From NCBI GenBank assembly GCA_963978905.1, contig OZ022257.1, positions 16,387,664-16,451,663 of the forward strand: a DNA stretch of 64,000 bases, written 5' to 3'. Positions within the stretch are counted from its first letter, which is position 1; every line of letters begins with the position of its first letter. The notes under the pieces were generated by a model. That model saw only the letters and a list, made by a program, of their open reading frames with translations, had not been told where the DNA came from and searched no databases. Below, one piece after another: positions 59,701 to 64,000 of the stretch. Source of the DNA: Trichostrongylus colubriformis (lineage: Eukaryota > Nematoda > Chromadorea > Rhabditida > Trichostrongylidae). The position numbers were made by a program, and so were the translations under genes.

Positions 59701-62700
59701 TTGATTTGTTAAAGGAGTTGTCCACGAAAAAAGAGTTCCTCTGTTACTCATATATTTATGTTGTATTTGCCTAATAAGGGCCGCATGCAAAGTTTCACGC
59801 GAAAAAGCGGAAACTCGGCTCAGATACAGCTCCCTGGATTTTCGGGCGGGTGGGCGGGGTCTTTGAGCGAAAGCCCCGTACCGTCGTCCGTCCCGGGCTG
59901 TATCTTAGCCGGATTCACATTTTTTCGCATAAAACTTTGTATGCGGCCCGCATTAGGCAATTACAACGTAAGTATATGGGTAATAGAAAAACTCATTTTG
60001 CCGTGGACGATTCCGTAAAGAAATGCTATAAGAAAATCGCGTCTTTAGCCAGCTCAGGGACATGAGGGCGTGACCAAAATTCCCCTCGGATACAAATTGT
60101 TTGAAAACACATTGGTCATGGTGCAATGAGACAGGACAGCTATTGGCATAGAAGCTCCCTGTTCCAAACGCAGACTCTTTCGACTGAAGATGTGCTGCAA
60201 CATCGACGATATGGGAATAATTCCTCGAATTTTTTTATGTAGATTTCTTCAACCGTCGGATTTTTTCGGCCGATATCATGGGTGTAGTGTGGATCAAGCG
60301 AAAAGACATCCATTCAATTGACAGACAATACCCTACTTTTCGATTATTATGAGATCATTCCGATTGCTGTAGTGTTTTAGGCGATGATGAAAGCTTCTCA
60401 ATGGGTCGCAATTGGCTTTTCACCTGACGGAGGAATGGCCGGTTCAGATGCGGTGATCGTTGGTATCCAGAGGGATAATGTAATCACAGTGACCGATCAG
60501 TTCATGCCCAACTATGGTCGTCCAATTATTGACGAGCAGCAGGACATCTTCGATGTTGAGGTGCACTTTAACTTTTGTCTAGTATATTCGCAGAAGTTAA
60601 GTGAAAGAATTCGTTTCAGACTAATTACTACGACGGAATGCTCACGGCAAATTTCTCTCGCGAACTATTCAGTGATGACAAGAAGGACGTTAACCTACAG
60701 AACTGTGTGCATCTACTGTTCACGACCACTGCAAGTCAGATCGAGCCCACTGGAGAGATTCGCAAGCATGGAGAGACACCAATCGCCAGTCAGACCAAGG
60801 TAAGACCAGATTTTGTTTGAGAGCTTGCGAGCCTTTGCCGCGCCGTGAGTGTCTTGCTAGCACCCTTACGTGTGTGCATGTCCTTTTGAAGAGTATAAGA
60901 GAAGTACGAAAATTTCGTGTTGTGTGAGAATGCAGACAACGAAATGCCAAGCTGACTCATTTTTCGGAAGCATAGAACACCTGCAACTTGTCGGCAAATG
61001 TTCAGTACCCAGCCCTCCTAGGATCTAATCTTTATTTTGAATTTATTTTTGCTGCTGTGGTCTAATTCCGTTCCATATTCGTCCCTGTAGTCCACTACTA
61101 ACCATTCTTTATCCTTAAATCACCTAGTCTGTGATCCGCCACTGTCTTTCGGCTAGTTATCAAAGAATCTTCAGCCTTTCAATACCTGTAGAATGTAATG
61201 AAAAGCCCGTCTGCAATAATTTTTGGGCGGGAAAGCTTCGAATAGTGTCTTCAATCAAAGAAACCATTCAGGTCTGCCTGAACACCTGTTCTGAGTTGCC
61301 ATCAACGTCGAAAATCCCGAAGGACCACTCCAAAGAGGCTGTCAACGTGTCCACAGAGCCGTTCACGACGACAACTACAAAAGCTATTGTCGAGACGAAA
61401 ACGAAGGTTACCACTCATGTCCAAATGCCACCAATCATCAAGCCAGCTCGTGGGTTTCGTTTCGATTTTTCACTGTGCAGCGGCACCCACTCCCACTAGC
61501 CCCCTGCCCTCGATTTGAGGAATGTCATATCAGAATGAAAAAAAGATTCGAAGCGGTACAGGTCACTGCATCCGTGGCTACAGTAGCCTTGAGCGTAAAA
61601 TTATTGTGCATAAAAGCTTAGCAGTTGAGCAGCATACAATGTACGCTTGGCTCTCGTGTACGATTATATCGTGGAGTCCGTATAATATAGATGGAAGAGG
61701 TTACTATTGATGCGATGTAGGCGCGTAAGTTACTGTAGTCGAAGAAGACCTGTGTCGAGTATAATCCTCCAAGAAAAAAGGGTTTGCTGATTCTGAGGTT
61801 TTTCAAAGGTCTCCCAACCAGTAACTAAGACAATGTTTCACTAAAGGCTTTTATCAATATAAGCCTAGTTAATAAGTCAATAAATGAATTTAGCTCCATT
61901 TGTCATCTACGAGCCTACAGAACCGATCAAGTCTCGCTATCGCTTGCGTGTCCGTATTCTCAACAAGGAGTACATACCAGCGTTGGCTGATCCACAATCT
62001 GAATACTATCAAAGTTTCACGAAAACTGTCACCGATGCGGTAAGTAGTTTGCTCTTTCACATATCTTGTCCTCAGTAGGGCATAATTCGAGTCTAATTCA
62101 GGTCAATGCTCTGTTGGAGAAGCGATGGAAGGGCATGCAGGTGTCGAAGTTGATTGAATACTCCAAAGGATCAGTGATTGCCGAATTCGAGGTGGGACTT
62201 ATCTGATTCCGGGGATTACACGAAATATTTTGAACATTACAGGTGGTTTCCGTGGCCGATGTACCTCGTCCGATAGAGGTGAAGAGTCTGTTCGAGGAAA
62301 ATGCTGTACGTGGAACAATTGGAGGATTAGCCATCGAGCCCAGCACAGTCAAAGCCTACTCTATTGGTTTGTCTCTTGGAATACCCGTTTGCGATTTTTT
62401 GCCAAAATTATTGAAAAAAACATTGCAGAGGCTACTCCTGCAGAAGAACCCGAGTTCGGAAAGGCCTTTGTGCGAAATTTGGTGATCATCGGAGCTGCAG
62501 CTTTACTCTTGATATTCGCCGTCGCGTGCACTTGTTGTTTGCTTTGTCGAGTGAGGAAGTCGTCAAGATATGTGAGTTCATCCTTTCGTTGCAGTGTGCA
62601 GCAAGCCACTCGAATTGGGTCAATCCACATAAGCAGGACGTTGGCCTCTCCCTTCCCGCGGTCAATCGGAATAGGATCAGTAAAGTACTTTTCGCGAGCG

Positions 62701-63316
62701 ATGACCCAAATTGCGTGGTGCGGTTACCCAATTCGAGTGTGTTATCGCACATCACTTTTGTTTCTTCCGCTGCCTAGATAAATCTTGGATATTTCAGAGC
62801 TCTTATCCGGTACCTCACCCAACTCCATATCTCTACGGAAATGGTAATTTCTATAGAAACCATTTTTCTGATTAGTATGTCCAGTTTCATTAATGTTGAA
62901 CTGACCTTTACCTTTAGGGCTAGCCAAGGGTCCAGCTGGTTTCGATAATGCCGCATACTTCAATCACCAACGGCACTACTCTCAAGCAACGACTGCATCC
63001 ACCAAAAATGGAAGCAGTCCTCAATCAGCAGAATGTCGTGGAGATCCCCCAGGCGGCATCGGAGAGACCACATACCAGGAGTGGTATTCTAAAGTAAATC
63101 GGTTGTATCCACACTGCTAGTGGAAGTTCATGATTTTAGTTATAGGTTGGATCTAAACCCGCATCGCAACATCACGAGGAAGCTCCAGTAGCCACCACCC
63201 GTCCTCCATCAACAACTCCATACGTCTCCTATCCAAATGATCCGTCCGGTTACTATACCCTGGGCGGTGAACATCGAACGGAATCAAACAACAAGCATTT
63301 CCGATCTCCGTTTTGA
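33205..63316 (+). CDS. Large modular membrane protein: LPMO-like, EGF, DOMON, TIL, SEA and TM domains (38 exons, 1652 aa)
   Basis: Assembled by eye; phases agree throughout. Exons: 33205-33361, 36309-36376, 36662-36744, 36809-36942, 41660-41758, 44302-44418, 44535-44638, 45430-45541, 45608-45784, 45839-45981, 46047-46112, 46947-47127, 50619-50693, 54414-54662, 54720-54794, 55538-55710, 55768-55890, 55954-56088, 56151-56241, 57019-57178, 57234-57396, 57454-57601, 57679-57819, 57895-57980, 58685-58793, 58861-58953, 59256-59354, 59455-59618, 60381-60560, 60620-60799, 61272-61449, 61894-62039, 62102-62191, 62243-62366, 62429-62571, 62798-62843, 62918-63093, 63146-63316. Sum 4959 nt. Order: signal peptide 1-17, copper-site-like domain 18-147, EGF 148-219, DOMON-A first half 220-291, Thr linker, TIL x3 351-588, DOMON-B 614-787, DOMON-C 788-944, furin-like RSRR 975-978, DOMON-A second half 992-1120, DOMON-D 1121-1295, SEA 1355-1474, TM about 1492-1514, tail to 1652. 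Likely a cell-surface or cuticle/ECM-facing protein. Weakest junctions: AAG acceptors at 44302, 45430 and 46047. Intron retention, skipping or extra exons cannot be excluded. Confidence 0.82.
33362..36308. other. Intron 1 of the large gene
   Basis: This 2.9-kb intron contains a mariner-end-like stretch at 33817-33841 (TTATTAGGTTGTAAGGAAAG) without a transposase, and an 18-G run at 35971-35988. Confidence 0.55.
36943..41659. other. Intron 4 of the large gene
   Basis: This 4.7-kb intron has a C21 run at 37925-37945, a fold-back MITE at 38303-38620 and AAAGTAAAGT-type low complexity near 41245-41290. Minus frames at 38810-39383 are open but unrecognised. Confidence 0.5.
38303..38620. mobile_element. 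Fold-back MITE in intron 4
   Basis: The ends AAAGGCACACTTCGTG and the complement of AAAGGCTTACTTCGCG are inverted. Inner arms TGACTAGTCAGGCTGCACCT (38367-) and AGGTGCAGCCTGACTAGTTA pair almost perfectly around TGCTTAGTTGACCAACAAG. It is related by its ends to 8800-8998. Confidence 0.75.
41660..44418 (+). CDS. Exons 5-6: two EGF-like modules
   Basis: Exon 5 (99 bp) encodes CLSHGTRANGQCRCEPHFRG and then DYC: four Cys spaced like the C-terminal part of an EGF module, lacking the first two. Exon 6 encodes a full six-Cys EGF-like module, DCSNNDDCGVNGLC then CFCVGGRYGDYC. Both exons are phase 1-1, so either can be skipped without a frame change. Exon 5 stands alone between introns of 4.7 and 2.5 kb. 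Such modules are usually extracellular, calcium- or protein-binding. No Ca-binding consensus is visible here. Confidence 0.75.
43545..44005 (-). repeat. Dispersed repeat with an open frame (copy 2, inverted)
   Basis: Complementary match to 23240-23795. It lies in the intron between the two EGF exons. A partial third copy is at 42650-42860 in the opposite orientation. Confidence 0.6.
44535..45541 (+). CDS. Exons 7-8: first half of DOMON-A
   Basis: NKIFWRILD ends exon 7 and DEIEVVLRYPGESWVALGWK opens exon 8: the first strands of a DOMON as in Skeletor/Knickkopf-type proteins, in which SWVALGW(R/K)P is characteristic. The usual continuation (MxCTDMVIG...DYY) is absent here but appears in exon 24 at 57895. 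The 3' end is phase 1, matching the acceptor of exon 24. The acceptor at 45430 reads TTCAAG. Confidence 0.75.
44681..44818. repeat. Short fold-back repeat in intron 7
   Basis: GTACAGCCCATTTCC...GGCTGGCAGGGCGAGGCC pairs with GGCCACGCCCTGCCAGCC...GAACTGGACTGTAC around a C-run and (CA)n. Confidence 0.7.
45608..45784 (+). CDS. Exon 9: Thr/Ser/Pro-rich linker
   Basis: The 59 codons are dominated by Thr, Pro and Ser (TRTTTTTTRTMAQSTTRPST), a mucin-like stalk likely to be O-glycosylated. It separates DOMON-A's first half from the TIL block. Confidence 0.75.
45839..47127 (+). CDS. Exons 10-12: TIL modules 1 and 2
   Basis: TIL-1 (exons 10-11) begins CGPNEQWSTC and ends ACVPFDFC, with ten Cys in the trypsin-inhibitor-like spacing including CVCKEGFVR. 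TIL-2 (exon 12) has ten Cys, CPTNSTWAKC ... CTCADNYVRHQGTCIYWGDC. TIL modules often inhibit serine proteases, but in modular receptors they are commonly structural; no reactive-site assignment is made. The intron between them (46113-46946) holds a 29-bp tandem duplication at 46296-46353. Confidence 0.85.
47763..48957. repeat. Large fold-back element in intron 12, with tRNA-like segments
   Basis: Outer inverted ends of about 50 bp (CCATTTTTGCTGAGCGACCC at 47782- and its complement ending near 48955). The inner arms 48240-48400 and 48590-48745 pair through CATATTCGTGTTCAGGGGCTC / CTGAACACGAATATCAT. The left half includes a plus-strand tRNA-like segment at 48021-48112 (GGTTCAAATCCC as B box). 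The right end carries a minus-strand one at 48886-48945 (GGTTCGATCCC). The inner-arm module is shared with 50874-52841. Confidence 0.75.
50619..54794 (+). CDS. Exons 13-15: linker, TIL module 3, linker
   Basis: Exon 13 (75 bp; DIDSHFHDGPSTNHTVEIM) is a short hydrophilic linker supported mainly by good splice sites and phase. Exon 14 has a Thr/Ser stretch (TTSTTSSTITSST) followed by a ten-Cys TIL module, CAINETVVECGRVC ... CACMQGYARNPQGICVYWG. Its donor is the GTTAGT at 54663, which keeps phase 1. Exon 15 is again Thr-rich (SAATTSTTTASTTRKK). All three exons are symmetric phase 1-1. The intron between exons 13 and 14 contains a 2-kb inverted repeat and a LINE fragment. Confidence 0.75.
50711..50748 (+). 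repeat. (ATTT)n microsatellite
   Basis: Nine tandem ATTT units in intron 13. Confidence 0.95.
50874..52841. repeat. 1.97-kb inverted repeat in intron 13, arms about 930 bp
   Basis: ACAAGGAAAGGCTCCCGGGT (50874-) is complemented exactly at the far end (to 52841), and the arms continue to about 51815 and from about 51905. The roughly 90-bp loop itself repeats part of the arm head (CTGCCCTCCAAATCTGCTAA). Each arm carries a tRNA-like stretch (51076-51142 plus; 52571-52640 minus) with a GGTTCGAATCC B box. A few mismatches and small indels separate the arms. Confidence 0.88.
53430..54116 (-). pseudogene. LINE 3' fragment (reverse-transcriptase C-terminus)
   Basis: Minus frames show RLFKSYILPVVEYCSPIWSP, then LVKDIQRLEKVQKTFTRIL and, after a frame change, RISKLPSSVLTS-like text ending in FKAALNRLNLLEILGL. 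This is the thumb-to-C-terminus portion of the non-LTR RT type seen at 1408-2640 (KSYVRPILKYGTPVFSP, KKIETVQNSFTRKL). It is 5'-truncated and frameshifted, and inserted antisense in intron 13, ending about 300 bp before exon 14. Confidence 0.8.
55538..56241 (+). CDS. Exons 16-19: DOMON-B
   Basis: The module runs CYGDFRYPTGCSDCDYKLSW, DIEFSLETKLMQNSWTGLGL, SKDGSM/VNADMMIV and HDMYSHGYGAPSKDQQQDLF. It continues GVLRAQFLRKRKTGD, CWKMMFPVTGG and ITAHIETPLVTETEVC. This gives the DOMON pattern of a WxG(L/I)GxS strand, a GSM...AD turn and an R-x-x-x-T-x-D strand. Extra cysteines at the start and end (CxxC; CIKSC) suggest disulphide-bracketed module borders. It begins and ends in phase 1. Confidence 0.82.
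57019..57819 (+). CDS. Exons 20-23: DOMON-C and a furin-like basic site
   Basis: Parallel to DOMON-B: YQYPIGCSGDDCEYRASWSY, DIRIEISSKNIGRWTGIGFS, KDGQMTNSDIYTGWV, ITDRFAYGRQLPAIDPADRQ and TLWFRRAVLTKDR, then CWHFLFPVGGGRV. Exon 23 (phase 1-1) ends the module with CICDADG and carries AARKRSRRQAVQ: RSRR at residues 975-978 fits the R-x-(K/R)-R furin consensus, in a Thr/Pro-flanked stretch. Cleavage is an inference. Confidence 0.82.
57895..59354 (+). CDS. Exons 24-27: second half of DOMON-A (Skeletor/Knickkopf-type)
   Basis: NAMECTDMVVGSVVDGRGRV and then RDYYSPSK open the segment. ATPRPDSMFGGSDSLTAAAA, FREDGITTVVFRKKLE, DHSIKGPMTVIWAKGADPDN and DFFTSSSFKYHGRNQRGVLT follow. These are the hallmark blocks of Skeletor/Knickkopf DOMON C-terminal halves (CTDIVIG, DYYT, TPR-D, TTxxFRKKLEA, VIWA(R/K)G, YHG...QRG). 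The strands that should precede them are in exons 7-8, 700 codons upstream. Insect Knickkopf protects and organises cuticular chitin, so a cuticle or eggshell role is plausible but inferred. Confidence 0.82.
58200..58590. repeat. Partial copy of the 8338-8749 MITE in intron 24
   Basis: TTTGGCAAATTGGGGCATTA ... CCAGATCTCAGTTTTCCCTTA aligns with 8360-8730. The left end has diverged and the right end reads CCAGTGGTGCCCTCAA. Confidence 0.7.
59455..60799 (+). CDS. Exons 28-30: DOMON-D
   Basis: CSGSFSFPADCIESDSESSC, YVLRWVSDGEVARFSVE, MKASQWVAIGFSPDGGMAGS, DAVIVGIQRDNVITVTDQFM and PIIDEQQDIFD are followed by GMLTANFSRELFSDDKKDV and NCVHLLFTTTASQI. The fold pattern matches DOMON-B and DOMON-C. A fold-back MITE (59709-60019) sits in the intron between exons 28 and 29. 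Confidence 0.82.
59709..60019. mobile_element. Fold-back MITE, copy 3, in intron 28
   Basis: A compact, uninterrupted copy of the family at 7758 and 18201: ends TTAAAGGAGTTGTCCACG and CCGTGGACGATTCCGTAAAG, with arms through TTATGTTGTATTTGCCTAAT. Confidence 0.8.
61272..61449 (+). CDS. Exon 31: Cys pair and Thr-rich juxtamembrane stalk
   Basis: VCLNTC closes DOMON-D as VCIKSC closes DOMON-B, then a Thr/Lys-rich stalk (STEPFTTTTTKAIVETKTK) leads to the SEA domain. The start was set by the CAG at 61269-61271, which keeps phase 0. Extending upstream would also be open but breaks the module pattern. Confidence 0.7.
61894..62366 (+). CDS. Exons 32-34: SEA domain with GSVIA motif
   Basis: SRYRLRVRILNKEYIPALAD, YYQSFTKTVTDA, VNALLEKRWKGMQVSKLIEY, SKGSVIAEFEVVSVADVPRP and IEVKSLFEENAVRGTIGGLA make a complete SEA domain just outside the membrane. 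Gly1426-Ser1427 within GSVIA sits where mucin- and GPCR-type SEA domains self-cleave (G|SVVV consensus). Two of the three exon junctions are phase 0. Confidence 0.82.
62429..63316 (+). CDS. Exons 35-38: transmembrane helix and cytoplasmic tail
   Basis: LVIIGAAALLLIFAVACTCC and LLC (about residues 1492-1514) are followed by RVRKSSR, a stop-transfer basic cluster with juxtamembrane Cys. The tail of about 138 residues is Pro/Tyr/Ser-rich (YPVPHPTPYLYGN; YQEWYSK; YVSYPNDPSGYY) and ends HFRSPF. Several Tyr could serve as adaptor sites. The stop TGA is at 63314-63316. No canonical AATAAA follows; AATATA at 63391 is a weak candidate polyadenylation signal. Confidence 0.82.
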
Positions 63317-63669
63317 GTTCTCTATCGAATTGTGTCGTAATAATTTGCCATTACTAAGTACATAGGCACTGAAAGTATTATTATAATTGAAATATATTGA
63401 TTGAATGTTCCTCCTCAGATGTTTCCCTTTTCCAGTTCTACTGATGCGTGTTGTTTTTTGTTTGTTTGTTTTTTTTTCGTGTTTTCGCTTCGTTGCTACT
63501 TCTACAAGTATTGAATACTACGATCACGTACGAAAATATAGTAGGGTGCTTAGTGTGATCTTCTGCCTTGTCAATCATTCCCAAAGTCTTCAGTTTTCTA
63601 TGAAGCACAGTTGTACGATTTTCTTTTGGTGATTTTCCTCCTGCCACATTATTGAAAACATAAATATAA

Positions 63670-63841
63670 TTATGTTAAGATTGAGTGAATGCAAGGTTGG
63701 GTGGTGCAGTAATAAGTGGCGCTGGTCCCATTAGAATGAAGAAGTCTTGAATTGATGCCATTACAAGTCTTCTGTTCCACCGGTGTTGACGAAATGACAT
63801 CAGATCCGTCCTCCGCAATTGAATGTACATCATCGTATTCA
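63670..63841 (-). CDS. Possible terminal exon of a convergent minus-strand gene
   Basis: On the minus strand, GGTTTCAG (acceptor, 63842-63849) precedes an acidic frame (EYDDVHSIAEDGSDVISSTP) that ends CIHSILT and a TAA at 63670-63672. AATAAT follows about 20 nt downstream. The tail-to-tail position, 354 bp from the end of the large gene, is reasonable. Upstream exons would lie outside the window. The family is not recognised and chance cannot be excluded. Confidence 0.35.
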
Positions 63842-64000
63842 CTGAAACCAGGATTTGGAACGAAAATGGTTTGCGTAATATACCCCAAAAAAGGTTGATC
63901 AACGCCAAATGTTCAAAATTTCATCGACGCAAGGCCACAAACCCATAAAAGTTTCAAAATTCCATGAGAAATTCAGCTGTATCTAATGACCTATAAGTTC

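Noticed and set aside
61128..61271. Extending exon 31 upstream to the TAG at about 61127
   Set aside because: The frame is open, but the extra sequence has no counterpart at the ends of the other DOMON modules, whereas starting at 61272 gives VCLNTC in the expected place with phase 0.

Overview
The window looks like nuclear DNA of a parasitic nematode, most plausibly a strongylid such as a hookworm (inference; no search was possible). The signs are many small exons (46-249 bp) bounded by TTTTCAG-type acceptors, a splice acceptor lying directly against a start codon as expected for spliced-leader trans-splicing, kilobase-scale introns, and dense mariner, MITE and BEL/Pao debris. I see no bacterial operon, CRISPR array, rRNA or convincing functional tRNA.

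Left half (1-33.2 kb): almost entirely repeats. A decayed BEL/Pao retrotransposon (1-5836) carries a non-LTR retrotransposon in its RNase H region with an 11-bp target duplication. It is followed by three mariner copies or derivatives (5855-6978, 14216-14977, 26525-27418), a fourth mariner-like element with long inverted ends (21312-22360), fold-back MITEs (7758-8805, 8800-8998, 12293-12445, 28160-29277, 29300-29590), a Mutator-like MITE with a 9-bp target duplication (17375-17748) and a hAT-like element with an 8-bp target duplication nested in a fold-back element (18237-19576). I find no host gene I can defend here.

Right half (33.2-63.3 kb): one large plus-strand gene that I assembled from 38 exons. 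All exon phases agree and the total is 4959 nt (1652 aa plus stop). The product reads as a type I membrane protein. In order it has a signal peptide, an N-terminal-His copper-site-like (LPMO/X325-like) domain, two EGF-like modules, the first half of a Skeletor/Knickkopf-type DOMON, a Thr-rich linker, three TIL modules, two more DOMON modules and a furin-like site. Then come the second half of the first DOMON, a fourth DOMON, a SEA domain with a GSVIA autocleavage-like motif, a transmembrane helix and a cytoplasmic tail. The block between the two DOMON halves is exactly 700 codons and is bounded by phase-1 introns, so skipping it would rejoin the halves in frame.

Introns of this gene hold very large inverted repeats (47763-48957; 50874-52841), a 5'-truncated LINE (53430-54116, minus) and further copies of the fold-back families seen in the left half. 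At the right edge a possible terminal exon of a convergent minus-strand gene lies at 63670-63841.
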